DNA from: Streptomyces sp. NBC_00273
GTDB taxonomy: Bacteria; Actinomycetota; Actinomycetes; Streptomycetales; Streptomycetaceae
DNA: 64,000 bases
Assembly: GCF_036178145.1 (NCBI RefSeq)
Contig: NZ_CP108067.1
Location: 4,030,001-4,094,000, forward strand
Direction: 5' to 3'
Below are positions 23,186 through 32,169 of the stretch, piece after piece. The position numbers and the translations under genes are program-made. Numbering within the stretch: position 1 is the stretch's first letter; every line of letters starts with the position of its first letter. The notes below the pieces were generated by a model that worked only from the letters and a program-made list of their open reading frames with translations, searched no databases and was not told the DNA's origin.

Positions 23186-23922
23186 GCCTTCAGTGAGTCC
23201 TTGCGGTACAGCCAGGCGGCCGCACCGGTGAACAGTACGAAGTACGCCGCGAGGAGCGCCACGTCCCCGGCCCGGGGCGCGCCGCCGAGCTCGATGGCCT
23301 GGCCGAGGCCCGCGTAGGCGTGGGTGGGGAGCCACTCGCAGATGTTCTGGAGCCACTGCGGGAAGTTCGCGGTGGGCATCCACAGGCCGCCGAGGATCGA
23401 CAGGGAGAAGTAGACGAGCATCGTGATGGGGCGGACGTTGTCCCCGCTCGCCAGGTAGCCGAGGGCGACGCCGAGCGCCGCGAAGACCAGGCTGCCGGCC
23501 CAGATGGAGCCGGTGAGGGCGAGCCACTGCCAGGCGTCGAACCGTACGCCCTTCACGGCGGCCGCCACCGCGAAGACGACCAGGATGGCGGGGAGCGAGA
23601 GCACGCCGGCGCCCGCGGTCTTGGCGAGGACGTAGCCGCGGCCGGGGAGGGCGGTGAGGCGCAGCTGGCGGACCCAGCCCTTCTCCCGTTCCTTGGCGAT
23701 GCGTTCGCTGTTGCCCATCAGGACGGCGGTCAGGGCGCCGAAGGAGGCCATGGCGACCATGTAGAAGGCGGGCATGGTCAGTTCGGTGCCCATGACCTTG
23801 GTGGTGCCGTCGAGGGTTCCGCCGAGCATCAGGAACAGCGCGGCCGGGTACATGATCGTGAAGAAGAGGTACTTCTTGTTCCGCAGGGCGCGGACGATCT
23901 CCAGCTTGATCAGGGCGTTCAC
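23182..23922 (-). CDS. ABC-2 type exporter permease
   Basis: 246 residues with six membrane helices (YLFFTIMYPAALFLMLGG, AFYMVAMASFGALTAVLMG, LSLPAILVVFAVAAAV, WLALTGSIWAGSLVFAALGV, PITMLVYFSLSILGGLWMP, VALLAAYFVLFTGAAAWLY). The coupling segment SERIAKEREKGWVRQLRLTA and NFPQWLQNICEWLPTHAY are typical of ABC-2 exporter permeases. The GTG at 23922 overlaps the ATPase stop in GTGA and the stop overlaps the kinase ATG. It is the membrane half of a drug or peptide exporter. Confidence 0.9.
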   Translation of the reverse strand: MNALIKLEIVRALRNKKYLFFTIMYPAALFLMLGGTLDGTTKVMGTELTMPAFYMVAMASFGALTAVLMGNSERIAKEREKGWVRQLRLTALPGRGYVLAKTAGAGVLSLPAILVVFAVAAAVKGVRFDAWQWLALTGSIWAGSLVFAALGVALGYLASGDNVRPITMLVYFSLSILGGLWMPTANFPQWLQNICEWLPTHAYAGLGQAIELGGAPRAGDVALLAAYFVLFTGAAAWLYRKDSLKA

Positions 23923-24863
23923 TGGGTGGCCTCCTCGGCCTCGGTGAGAGCGATGAAGGCCTGTTCCAGGCCGAGGCCCGCGACCTCCAGATTGCGGGGG
24001 TACAGACCGAGTCCGTACACGGCGTGGACGGTGGCGTCGGCGTCGCGGGACTGGATGCGCACGGTGTCGCCGTGGTGCTCGAAGGCCGTCAGGAAGGGCA
24101 GCGCGCGCAGCTGCTCGATGTCGGTGCCGACGGCGGCGGGCAGGTCGAAGGAGATCTTCCGGGCCCCGGCCCTGGCCTTGATCTCGGCGGCGGTGCCGTC
24201 CGCGAGGAGCCGGCCCTTGCTGAGCACCAGGACCCGGTCGGCGATCGCGTCGGCCTCTTCGAGGTAGTGGGTGGCGAAGAGGACGGTGCGGCCCTGGTCG
24301 GCCTGTTCCCGCATGGTGGCCCAGAAGGACTGGCGGGCGGTGACGTCCATGCCGGTGGTCGGCTCGTCGAGCACGATCAGGTCGTTGTGGCCGGCCGTGG
24401 CGAGTGCGAAGCGCACGCGCTGTTCCTGGCCGCCGGAGAGCTTGTCGACCCGGCGGTCGGCGATCTTGTTGATGCCGGCCCGGGAGAGCACCTGGTCGAC
24501 CGGGTGCGGCCGCGGGTGCAGGGCGCAGCCGAGGGTGACGACCTCCCGTACGGTCACCTCCTCCATCAGGCCGCCGCTCTGCAGCATCGCGCCGACCCGG
24601 CCGGCGGCGACGGCCTCGCGCGGGGTGGTGCCGAAGATCCGGACGGAGCCGGAGTCGGCGGGGCGCAGGCCGAGGAGGAGGTCGAGGGTGGAGGACTTGC
24701 CGGCGCCGTTGGGGCCGAGGAGCGCGACGGTCTCGCCCGGGTGGAGCGTGAGGGAGAGGCCGTCGACCGCCCGGACCGTGCCGTAGCTCTTGGTCACGTT
24801 CTCGAAGCTGACCACGCTGTCGGTGGCGGGCTTCGCGGTGCGTGTCGCGGTGGTCGTCGTCAT
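23919..24863 (-). CDS. ABC exporter ATPase (DrrA-like)
   Basis: 314 residues. Walker A GPNGAGKSSTLD near residue 50, signature LSGGQEQRVRFALA near 144, Walker B LIVLDEPTTGMD near 164 and the switch His in VLFATHYLEEADA. The C-terminal 90 residues are the DrrA-type extension. It powers export through the permease encoded directly downstream. The ATG at 24863 starts the four-gene operon. A 22-bp palindrome lies about 57-77 bases upstream and is the most likely operator for the response regulator. The substrate may be an antibiotic or cell-envelope-active compound. Confidence 0.92.
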   Translation of the reverse strand: MTTTTATRTAKPATDSVVSFENVTKSYGTVRAVDGLSLTLHPGETVALLGPNGAGKSSTLDLLLGLRPADSGSVRIFGTTPREAVAAGRVGAMLQSGGLMEEVTVREVVTLGCALHPRPHPVDQVLSRAGINKIADRRVDKLSGGQEQRVRFALATAGHNDLIVLDEPTTGMDVTARQSFWATMREQADQGRTVLFATHYLEEADAIADRVLVLSKGRLLADGTAAEIKARAGARKISFDLPAAVGTDIEQLRALPFLTAFEHHGDTVRIQSRDADATVHAVYGLGLYPRNLEVAGLGLEQAFIALTEAEEATQ

Positions 24864-24918
24864 GGGTAGAGGTTCGCCCGTACGGGGTGCCGCGCGGCAG
24901 TGTCGGGCGTCGTGCGTG

Positions 24919-24940
24919 CCGGATGACAGATGTCATGCGG
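24919..24940. promoter_or_regulatory. 22-bp palindrome, candidate operator of the ABC/two-component operon
   Basis: CCGGATGACA-GA-TGTCATGCGG is an inverted repeat with a single mismatched pair (24922/24937). It lies upstream of the operon's ATG at 24863, where a NarL-type regulator would bind. Confidence 0.55.
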
Positions 24941-24945
24941 CGGAC

Positions 24946-24988
24946 GTGACGGTGCCCCCGCCCGGGGTGCGGGCGGGGGCACCGTCAC
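24946..24988. terminator. Strong terminator after the VanW-like gene
   Basis: An 18-bp perfect stem (24946-24963 with 24971-24988) around a 7-base loop. It lies 18 bases beyond the stop of the minus-strand gene at 25006. Confidence 0.85.
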
Positions 24989-25005
24989 GATCCGAAGGAG
25001 ACGGC

Positions 25006-27003
25006 CTAGCTCGGGTTGGTGTCGACGACCACGGTGCGTTCGGCCGTGGTCTTGCCGCGCAGGGCCTTGCCGAGGGCGCCGGCGATGTCCTGCGGGGTGA
25101 CGGCCGTCTTCTCGCCGTTGCCGCGGGTGATCAGGATCCCGTCGAAGGTGTTCCCGTAGGTCGCCTTGAGCGCCTCCAGGTCGAACTTCTCGGTCAGGCG
25201 GCCGTCGACGGGCTGCATGCTGAGGATCTTGGGCAGGGACCTGGCGCCGAAGGCGATGGACTTGGCGCCCACCTTGACGGTGGCGTTCGCGGACATCGCG
25301 GGCTCGGCGAACTCCTTCATGGCCCGGTCCAGCTCGGCCTGGCCGACGGCCGGCGCCTTGGTGGTGGTCGGCAGTTCGGCCACGGCCGCCTTGCCGGTGG
25401 CGACCTGGTCCTTGAAGGCCTTGGCCACCAGCTGGACGGAAGCGTCCACGTCGAGTGTGGTGCCGGGGGTGCCGGGGACGGCGACGGCCTTGCCGGTGTC
25501 GAACTTGATCGTGCCTTCGGTGGCCGTGCCGGAGGTCCCCGCGAGCTCCTGCAGCGCGACCTGGAGCTTCTCCTCGTCGATCGGCATCACGGGGTCGGCG
25601 ACCCGCTCGTTGCCGAGGAGCGAGCCGATGACCGTGATCGGGTTGTAGTCGCTGCCGGCCGCGTTGCGGACGGTGGTCTGGGCGTCCAGCGTCAGGCCGG
25701 CCTTCTCGGGCTTCAGCTCGACCGTCTTGCCGCCGACGCTGAGCTGGATCGGGGCGGCGGCGCGGGTGCCGAAGGCGGTCTGGAGCTTGGAGACGGCCTC
25801 GTCACGGCTGCCGCTGATGTCGACGTCGAGGACGGTGGTGCCCTTGGGGACGTCGGAGTGGTTCAGGAGCAGCCCGCCGCCGTAGGCCAGGCCGATGAGG
25901 GCGATGACACCGCCGCCGAGCAGGACCAGCTTGGAGCGGCCCTTCTTGGCGGGCTTGTCGGTGGTGGCCTTGGGCTGCGCGGCCGCGGGGCGGGGGGCGG
26001 CCGGCGCGGGGGTCGGTACCGGGGTCGGCAGCGGGCCGTCCAGGTCGGGGCCGGGCCACTGCGGAGCCTCGTCGAAGGCGGCCGCGCCGGCCGGGCCGCC
26101 GACGGGGCCGCTGCCGAAGCCGGGGCCGCCGGTGGGTCCGGCGGGGCCGCCGCCGTAGGCCGGGAACGCCTCGGTGACGGGGCCGGTGTCGCCCTGGTCG
26201 CCCCCGTACGCGGGGAAGCCCTGGGTCGTCCCGACGCCCGGGCCGCCGGGCATCGGGGCCGCGGGGGCGGGCGCGAAGCCCTGGCCGTAGTCCGTCACGG
26301 GCGGCGGCGGGGTGCGCGGCGGCGCGAAGGCGGCGTCCGGTCCGGGCACCGGCGGGGCCTGGGTGCGCTGCGGCGGGGGGAAGCCCCCGCCCGGCATGGC
26401 CGGCGGAGTGGGCGTCGGGGTCGGCGTCGGGGACGGCGTCCGGGTCGGCAACGGCCGCTGCGCGAGCGGCGGGGCGGCCGCGGCCGGCGGCATCTGGGCC
26501 GCGGCGGGGGCCGGGGCCGGGGCGGCCGACTTGCGGGGGGCGAACCAGTTGCTGGCCGGCTCCTCGGCTTCGGCCGCCGGGGCGGGCGCGGGCTCCGGGG
26601 CGCCGGCCGGCTCCGGGGCGGCCTCGATGCGGGTCGGCTGCGGACCGCGCCGCTGCGCGAGCGGCGGCGGGGAGGCCGGCCCGGGCGTCGCCTCCGGCCC
26701 GGTCTGCTCCCCGGCGCCGGCCGAGCCGGAGCCGTTGCCCATCGCCTTGCGCACGACCACCGGCGGGATCGGCCGCGAACCCGGGATGTTGATCCGGATC
26801 CGGGTCGTCAGGGTGGTCTCGGTCTTGGGCCCGTCAGAATCGGGCGTGGACGGCTTCGAGGTCACAGCGTTCTCCTCCGGAGCGGTCGCCGCAGCGTCCG
26901 TCGACGGGTACTGGCCGGTTCCGTACGGCGGTGTACCCGAGGGGTAAGCGGCTCCACCGTGCCCCTTGGGCCCGGAGGACGAACTGTCGGTTTCACGACT
27001 CAA
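25006..27003 (-). CDS. VanW/YoaR-like wall protein with long disordered cytosolic arm
   Basis: 665 residues. The first 355 residues are low-complexity Pro/Ala/Gly sequence (repeats such as PTPTPTPT and FPAYGG). A membrane helix near 365-386 (LVLLGGGVIALIGLAYGGGL) separates them from an extracellular part of 280 residues that resembles the putative peptidoglycan-binding domains found in VanW/YoaR proteins (TVLDVDISGSRDEAVSKLQT, VELKPEKAGLTLDAQ, PVDGRLTEKFDLEALK). The VanW domain itself is not seen. The TTG at 27003 has GGGAGAA upstream. A role in cell-wall binding is inferred. The long cytosolic arm could bind SH3-like or kinase partners. Confidence 0.75.
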   Translation of the reverse strand: MSRETDSSSSGPKGHGGAAYPSGTPPYGTGQYPSTDAAATAPEENAVTSKPSTPDSDGPKTETTLTTRIRINIPGSRPIPPVVVRKAMGNGSGSAGAGEQTGPEATPGPASPPPLAQRRGPQPTRIEAAPEPAGAPEPAPAPAAEAEEPASNWFAPRKSAAPAPAPAAAQMPPAAAAPPLAQRPLPTRTPSPTPTPTPTPPAMPGGGFPPPQRTQAPPVPGPDAAFAPPRTPPPPVTDYGQGFAPAPAAPMPGGPGVGTTQGFPAYGGDQGDTGPVTEAFPAYGGGPAGPTGGPGFGSGPVGGPAGAAAFDEAPQWPGPDLDGPLPTPVPTPAPAAPRPAAAQPKATTDKPAKKGRSKLVLLGGGVIALIGLAYGGGLLLNHSDVPKGTTVLDVDISGSRDEAVSKLQTAFGTRAAAPIQLSVGGKTVELKPEKAGLTLDAQTTVRNAAGSDYNPITVIGSLLGNERVADPVMPIDEEKLQVALQELAGTSGTATEGTIKFDTGKAVAVPGTPGTTLDVDASVQLVAKAFKDQVATGKAAVAELPTTTKAPAVGQAELDRAMKEFAEPAMSANATVKVGAKSIAFGARSLPKILSMQPVDGRLTEKFDLEALKATYGNTFDGILITRGNGEKTAVTPQDIAGALGKALRGKTTAERTVVVDTNPS

Positions 27004-27207
27004 GGCAGGTTCTCCCGGTTGGCTCCGCCGCCCGTCATACCGTGCGCGGGCAGCTCGGCGGCCCGTCCACCATACTGGCCGCCGCCCGCACGCAACTGAC
27101 GGGCGGGAATCAGGGGTTCCAGACAGTGCCCGTCAAACCCCTCTGAAGTGCCCGGGAGCACCCGCGCGCGCCCCGCGGCGAACCTCCCTACGAGGTCCGA
27201 CACCACG

Positions 27208-27591
27208 TCACTTGGCAGGCCGGGCGCCCGAAACCGGCCGATCCAGCGGACCGCGCATCGTGGCACACATCACAGCGAGAACGGTTCCACCCAAAAGGTA
27301 GACGTACACGCCGATTCCGGACGAACCGAGGAGGAAGTCGCCCTCGGGGCGCGGAACGCTGAGCATCACGTACGAGAGGAACCAGCCGACCGCGGCGCCG
27401 CCCACCCCGAAGCCGGTCCCGAGGGCGATCCGCCCCCCGACGAACAGCCCGAAGACGGCCAGCAGGGCGAGCAGCAGGCCGCCGGGGAACCAGAGGTCGA
27501 CCACCAGCCAGCCGGCCGCGCCGGTCAGCGCGCCCGCGACCAGCATGCCGAGGCAGCCGGCGATCCGGCCGGCCGTGGCCGTGCCGCTCAT
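27208..27591 (-). CDS. Small integral membrane protein (DUF6113-like)
   Basis: 127 residues with four membrane helices ([77 protein letters not shown]). No catalytic motif. The ATG at 27591 overlaps the mshB stop by four bases, so it is co-translated with mycothiol biosynthesis. Membrane proteins at this place are conserved in Streptomyces (family name from memory). A transport or membrane-support role cannot be decided. Confidence 0.75.
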   Translation of the reverse strand: MSGTATAGRIAGCLGMLVAGALTGAAGWLVVDLWFPGGLLLALLAVFGLFVGGRIALGTGFGVGGAAVGWFLSYVMLSVPRPEGDFLLGSSGIGVYVYLLGGTVLAVMCATMRGPLDRPVSGARPAK

Positions 27592-28484
27592 GCCTCCACC
27601 CCCGCGAAGAGGTCGTGTTCGCGCTCGCCCGCCGGGGCGCCCGGCCGGCCTTCGACGAGTTCGTAGTACTCGCGGGTGAACAGCGGCTGCGCCAGGTCGT
27701 TGGAGAGGGCGAAGAAGTGCCCGTCCACGGCGATCTGGGTGGCGTGGGCCCGCATGGCGGCCGCCTTCGCCGCCACGAAGGTGTCCTTGGCGTCGATCTC
27801 GGTGGTGATCCGCTCGTCGGCGACGACCCCCGGCACGTCTCCGGGCGAGCCCACCGCGGGGAAGGGCATCTCACCCCCGGCCGCGTGCAGCCGGGCGAAG
27901 CCCTCCTCGACCACCGAGCGCGGGACGCGGTTCCAGTAGATCTTCCCGATCGCGTGGGGCGCGCCGAGGTCGCGCCGGTACGCGGCCTCCGCGGCCAGTT
28001 CGGCGGCGCGCATGGCGACCCGGTGGGCCTGGATGTGGTCGGGGTGCCCGTATCCGCCGTCCGGGTCGTAGGTGACGAGCACCTGCGGCCGCAGCTCCCG
28101 GACGACCTCCACGAGGTACGCGGCGGCCTCGTCCACGTCGGCGGCCCAGAAGGCCTGCGGGTAGTGGTTCTGCGGGGCGCCCATCATCCCGGAGTCCCGG
28201 AAGCGGCCGGGGCCGCCGAGGAACCGGTGGTCATGTACGCCCAGTTCCGCCATGGCCGCGGCGAGCTCGCCGACGCGGTGCGCGCCGAGGGTGTCGTCGC
28301 GGTCGGCCGCCAGGTGGGCGAGCCCGGGCGGGATGACCTCACCCTCCTCGCCCAGGGTGCAGGTCACCAACGCGACGTGGGCGCCCTCGGCCGCGTACTT
28401 GGCCATGGTGACGCCGTTGTTGATCGACTCGTCGTCGGGGTGCGCGTGCACGAGGAGCAGACGACGGGCGGGAAGACCGTTCAT
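27588..28484 (-). CDS. mshB: N-acetyl-GlcN-Ins deacetylase MshB (mycothiol biosynthesis)
   Basis: 298 residues of the LmbE/PIG-L deacetylase family. The zinc motif AHPDDE is at residues 14-19 and the third ligand is in [12 protein letters not shown] near residue 147. Other family segments are [13 protein letters not shown] and [13 protein letters not shown]. It deacetylates 1-O-(2-acetamido-2-deoxy-glucopyranosyl)-myo-inositol in mycothiol synthesis, the thiol buffer of actinobacteria. The ATG at 28484 is clear. The next gene overlaps its stop. The length and motifs favour MshB over the related Mca. Confidence 0.93.
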   Translation of the reverse strand: MNGLPARRLLLVHAHPDDESINNGVTMAKYAAEGAHVALVTCTLGEEGEVIPPGLAHLAADRDDTLGAHRVGELAAAMAELGVHDHRFLGGPGRFRDSGMMGAPQNHYPQAFWAADVDEAAAYLVEVVRELRPQVLVTYDPDGGYGHPDHIQAHRVAMRAAELAAEAAYRRDLGAPHAIGKIYWNRVPRSVVEEGFARLHAAGGEMPFPAVGSPGDVPGVVADERITTEIDAKDTFVAAKAAAMRAHATQIAVDGHFFALSNDLAQPLFTREYYELVEGRPGAPAGEREHDLFAGVEA

Positions 28485-28508
28485 GGGGCCTAGCCTACGA
28501 GGCGGGGC

Positions 28509-28703
28509 CTAGAACTTGAGGCCACTGATCATGCTCGCCACGTTCGAAGTGAGCTGGCTGAGGGTCGGGGCGATGGTGGAACTCGCCAGGTAGAAGCCGA
28601 GCAGTACGCAGACCACCGCATGTCCCGCCTTCAGGCCCGCCCTTCGGACCAGCAGGAAGACGATGATCGCCAGCAGCACCACGGCGGAGATCGAGAGTGC
28701 CAC
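28509..28703 (-). CDS. Small two-helix membrane protein
   Basis: 64 residues. It starts with a membrane helix (LSISAVVLLAIIVFLLVRRA), has a second hydrophobic segment (AGHAVVCVLLGFYLASSTIA) and ends with TLSQLTSNVASMISGLKF. GGAGGTGA lies seven bases before the GTG at 28703, a strong ribosome site that supports a real gene. It lies 24 bases upstream of mshB on the same strand. Function unknown. Confidence 0.78.
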   Translation of the reverse strand: MALSISAVVLLAIIVFLLVRRAGLKAGHAVVCVLLGFYLASSTIAPTLSQLTSNVASMISGLKF

Positions 28704-29054
28704 GGCGTTTCACCTCCACGTCGAGCGGACATCGGTACGCGCATTCGTGCTCGGCAGGACTCATACCCACCGTGCGCTACGGATCATAACTATCCGTACC
28801 AGCGCATCGATCGAAATCCGGCAGCACGAGGGGCGCATGCCGCGCATGAGTGGGGTCACGGGGAGGCCGGCCGGCGAGGCAGTACGCCTCCCCGGCCGGC
28901 TGTCGGCACCCGCACGGCCGCACGACATCCAGGTTGCATGCCCCAGATCTCGGGTCAGAAACGGTCAAGTTGCCCCCACGTAAACGGAGTTGCCGGAGGG
29001 TCTGCCGTTTCCCCACCTGACGCACAGTGGTGGCCGGAAATGATCGGTCAGCGC
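28704..29054. other. Intergenic region, 351 bp
   Basis: Separates the 64-residue membrane gene from the end of the first oligopeptide operon. It should hold the promoter for the mshB cluster and the operon terminator at 28866-28900. No open frame here has a convincing start. Confidence 0.6.
28866..28900. terminator. Terminator of the distal oligopeptide ABC operon
   Basis: A 15-bp stem with one mismatch (28866-28880 with 28886-28900) around AGTAC, about 155 bases beyond the last gene of the minus-strand operon. Confidence 0.6.
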
Positions 29055-30158
29055 CTACTCCTTCGTCAGCGGATCCGTCGGCGGCGGGGGTGACGGAGGA
29101 GGTGGCGGCGGTGACGGGGGCGAGGGGGGCGGCTGGTCCGACGGCGGGACCACCTGTTTCTCCGCCGCGAAGTGGCAGGCCGAGGGATGTGCCGCCGGGC
29201 CCGAGGGGAAGACCTGCGGGACCGCGAGCAGCGGGACCTCCGCCGTGCAGCGCGGCTCGGCCTTCCAGCAGCGGGTGCGGAAGGGGCAGCCCGAGGGCGG
29301 GTTGGCCGGGGACGGGACGTCGCCCGTGAGGATGATCCGCTCGCGGTGGGCGCGGGCCTGCGGATCCGGGACCGGGACGGCGGAGAGCAGCGCCTGGGTG
29401 TACGGGTGCGTCGGGTGGTCGTAGATCTGGCTGTCCGTGCCGATCTCGACGATCCGGCCCAGGTACATGACGCCGACCCGGTCGGAGATGTGCCGGACGA
29501 TCGAGAGGTCGTGCGCGATGAAGACGTAGGAGAGGTCGAAGTCGCTCTGCAGTCGGTCCAGCAGGTTGATGACCTGGGCCTGGACGGAGACGTCCAGCGC
29601 GGAGACGGGCTCGTCGGCGACGATGATCTCCGGCTGCAGGGCGAGGCCGCGGGCGATGCCGATGCGCTGGCGCTGGCCGCCGGAGAACTGGTGCGGGTAG
29701 CGGTTGATGTACTCCGGGTTCAGACCGACGACGTCCAGGAGCTCCTGGACGCGCTGGCGCCGCGAGCCCTTGGGAGCCACCTCGGGGTGGATCTCGTAGG
29801 GCTCCCCGATGATGTCGCCGACCGTCATGCGCGGGTTCAGCGACGTGTACGGGTCCTGGAAGACCATCTGGATGTTGCGGCGCACGGCCTTCAGGGCGCG
29901 CCCCGACAGCTTGGTGATGTCCTCGCCCTTGTACGAGATCGCGCCCGCCGTCGGCCGTTCCAGATGGACCAGCATCTTGGCCACGGTGGACTTCCCGCAG
30001 CCGGACTCGCCCACGATGCCGAGCGTCTCGCCGGCGCGCAGGTCGAAGGAGACCCCGTCGACCGCTTTGACCGCGCCGACCTGCTTGCGGAAGAGGACGC
30101 CCCGGGTCAGCGGGTAGTGCTTGACCAGGTCCTTCACTTCCAGCAGGGGCTCAGCCAT
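29055..30158 (-). CDS. Oligopeptide ABC transporter ATPase (OppF-type), distal operon
   Basis: 367 residues. Walker [15 protein letters not shown] near residue 50, signature [14 protein letters not shown], Walker [14 protein letters not shown] and the C-terminal oligopeptide-transporter motif with [14 protein letters not shown], a cysteine cluster typical of OppF/DppF. The last 35 residues are almost only Pro and Ser, an extra tail absent from the paralogue at 35909-36961. It overlaps the OppD-type gene by eight bases. A 276-base block (29622-29897) is nearly identical to the paralogue, pointing to gene conversion. Confidence 0.92.
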   Translation of the reverse strand: MAEPLLEVKDLVKHYPLTRGVLFRKQVGAVKAVDGVSFDLRAGETLGIVGESGCGKSTVAKMLVHLERPTAGAISYKGEDITKLSGRALKAVRRNIQMVFQDPYTSLNPRMTVGDIIGEPYEIHPEVAPKGSRRQRVQELLDVVGLNPEYINRYPHQFSGGQRQRIGIARGLALQPEIIVADEPVSALDVSVQAQVINLLDRLQSDFDLSYVFIAHDLSIVRHISDRVGVMYLGRIVEIGTDSQIYDHPTHPYTQALLSAVPVPDPQARAHRERIILTGDVPSPANPPSGCPFRTRCWKAEPRCTAEVPLLAVPQVFPSGPAAHPSACHFAAEKQVVPPSDQPPPSPPSPPPPPPSPPPPTDPLTKE

Positions 30159-31134
30159 GGAGGCATTCCTTCCAGAAGTGGCAGGCGCTGGTGCGCTCCA
30201 CCGGGGACTCGGTCACCCGGTACAGCGGCGGGACGTCGGTGCGGCACACCGCCTGCGCCATCGGGCAGCGCGGGTTGAAGGCGCAGCCGGGCGGGATGGC
30301 CACCAGGTTCGGCGGCAGGCCCTTGATGGCGTACAGCTCCTGGCCCTTCTGGTCCAGGCGCGGGATCGAGTCCAGCAGGCCGCGCGTGTACGGGTGCGCG
30401 GGCGCCTTGTAGATCTCGTGGACCGGAGCCGCCTCGACGATCCGGCCCGCGTACATGACCGCGATCTTGTCGGCCACGTCCGCGACGACCCCCAGGTCGT
30501 GGGTGATCAGGATGAGGCCCATGTTCAGCTCGCGCTGGAGCTCGGCCAACAGGTCCATCACCTGGGCCTGGACGGTGACGTCCAGGGCCGTCGTCGGCTC
30601 GTCCGCGATGATCAGCGAGGGCTCCAGGGCCAGCGCCATCGCGATCATGATGCGCTGGCGCATGCCGCCCGAGAACTGGTGCGGGTAGTCCCCCACCCGC
30701 TCCTTCGCCGCCGGGATCTTGACCCGGTCCATCAGCTCGACGGCCTTGCCCTTGGCGTCCTTGCGGGACATCCCGCGGTGCACCTCGTACATCTCGCCGA
30801 GCTGCGCGCCCACGCTCAGGACCGGGTTCAGGGAGGAGAGGGCGTCCTGGAAGATCATCGCCATCTCGGCGCCCCGGATCTTCCTCCGTTCCTCCTCCTT
30901 CATCGTCAGGAGGTCCTTGCCCTTGAAGAGGATCTCGCCGCCCGCGATCCGGCCCGGCGGCATGTCGAGGATGCCCATCACGGCCTGGGCGGTGACCGAC
31001 TTGCCGGAGCCCGACTCACCGAGCACGGCGAGCGTCTCGCCCTCGGCCACCGAGTAGTTGACGCCGTTGACGGCCTTGGCGACTCCGTCGCGCGTCTTGA
31101 ATTCCACGTGCAGGTCGCGGACTTCGAGCAGCAT
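30151..31134 (-). CDS. Oligopeptide ABC transporter ATPase (OppD-type), distal operon
   Basis: 327 residues. Walker [17 protein letters not shown] near residue 36, signature [18 protein letters not shown], Walker [16 protein letters not shown], and the C-terminal oligopeptide motif [13 protein letters not shown]. It pairs with the OppF-type ATPase (29055-30158) to energise peptide import. The ATG at 31134 lies 12 bases after the OppC-type stop. Its paralogue is at 36954-38045. Confidence 0.92.
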   Translation of the reverse strand: MLLEVRDLHVEFKTRDGVAKAVNGVNYSVAEGETLAVLGESGSGKSVTAQAVMGILDMPPGRIAGGEILFKGKDLLTMKEEERRKIRGAEMAMIFQDALSSLNPVLSVGAQLGEMYEVHRGMSRKDAKGKAVELMDRVKIPAAKERVGDYPHQFSGGMRQRIMIAMALALEPSLIIADEPTTALDVTVQAQVMDLLAELQRELNMGLILITHDLGVVADVADKIAVMYAGRIVEAAPVHEIYKAPAHPYTRGLLDSIPRLDQKGQELYAIKGLPPNLVAIPPGCAFNPRCPMAQAVCRTDVPPLYRVTESPVERTSACHFWKECLHG

Positions 31135-31146
31135 GTGCGGGGCTCC

Positions 31147-32169
31147 TCAGCGCAGCTTGGGGTCGAGGGCGTCGCGCACCGCGTCGCCGAGCATGATGAA
31201 GGCGAGCACGGTCAGGCTCAGCGCACCCGCCGGCCAGAGCAGCATGTGCGGGGCGTTGCGGATCTGCGAGGCCGCGTTGGAGATGTCGATGCCCCAGGAG
31301 ACGGTGGGCGGGCGCAGGCCGACGCCGAGGAAGGACAGGGTGGCCTCCAGGGCGATGTAGGTGCCGAGCGCGATGGTGGCGACGACGATGACGGGGGCGA
31401 TGGCGTTGGGCGCCACGTGCCGGAGCATCATCCGGCCGTTGCCGGCGCCGAGGGCCCGGGCGGCCTGGACGTAGTCGTTCTGTTTGGCGGTGATGACGGA
31501 GCCGCGGCCGATGCGGGCGATCTGCGGCCAGCCGAGGAGCACGATGAAGCCGACCACCGGCCAGACGGTGGTGCTGGTGACCACGGACAGGAAGACCAGG
31601 CCGCCGAGGACGACGGGGATGCCGAAGAAGATGTCGGCGACCCGGGAGAGCAGCGCGTCGCCCCAGCCGCCGAAGAACCCGGCGAGCCCGCCGAGCAGCG
31701 AGCCGAGCAGGGCGGCGCCGAGGGTGGCGCAGACCCCCACGGTGATGGAGGCGCGGGCCCCGTAGACGGTACGGGTGTACACGTCGCAGCCCTGGGTGTC
31801 GTAGCCGAAGGGGTGGCCCGGGGAGGAGCCCTGCTGCGACTTGGACAGGTCGCACTGCAGCGGGTCGCCGCTCGCGATGAGCTGCGGCCAGATCGAGATG
31901 ATCACGAGGAAGAGGATCATCAGCGAGGAGATGACGAAGACGGGGTTGCGGCGCAGCTGGTGCCAGGCGTCGGACCACAGCGAGCGGGGCTTCTCACCGG
32001 GGCCGGTCCCGCCCGGCGGGCCGTCCTTCTCGATGCCCTCGACGCTCTCGGCCTCTTCCAGGGCCAGATCTATGGGTCCCCCCTGGCCGGTCGGGGAGAC
32101 CGCCTCGTGCGGACGGGGACCGACGGGATCGTAGCCGCCGGGCCCTTCGGGACGCTCCGGGTCAGGCAT
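31147..32169 (-). CDS. Oligopeptide ABC permease (OppC-type), distal operon
   Basis: 340 residues. A charged, Pro/Gly-rich N-terminal extension of about 75 residues precedes six membrane helices (PVFVISSLMILFLVIISIWP and others). The ATPase-contact loop is YVQAARALGAGNGRMMLRHV. It starts inside the end of the OppB-type gene (eight-base overlap 32162-32169), so translation is coupled. It forms the channel with the OppB-type permease. Confidence 0.92.
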   Translation of the reverse strand: MPDPERPEGPGGYDPVGPRPHEAVSPTGQGGPIDLALEEAESVEGIEKDGPPGGTGPGEKPRSLWSDAWHQLRRNPVFVISSLMILFLVIISIWPQLIASGDPLQCDLSKSQQGSSPGHPFGYDTQGCDVYTRTVYGARASITVGVCATLGAALLGSLLGGLAGFFGGWGDALLSRVADIFFGIPVVLGGLVFLSVVTSTTVWPVVGFIVLLGWPQIARIGRGSVITAKQNDYVQAARALGAGNGRMMLRHVAPNAIAPVIVVATIALGTYIALEATLSFLGVGLRPPTVSWGIDISNAASQIRNAPHMLLWPAGALSLTVLAFIMLGDAVRDALDPKLR

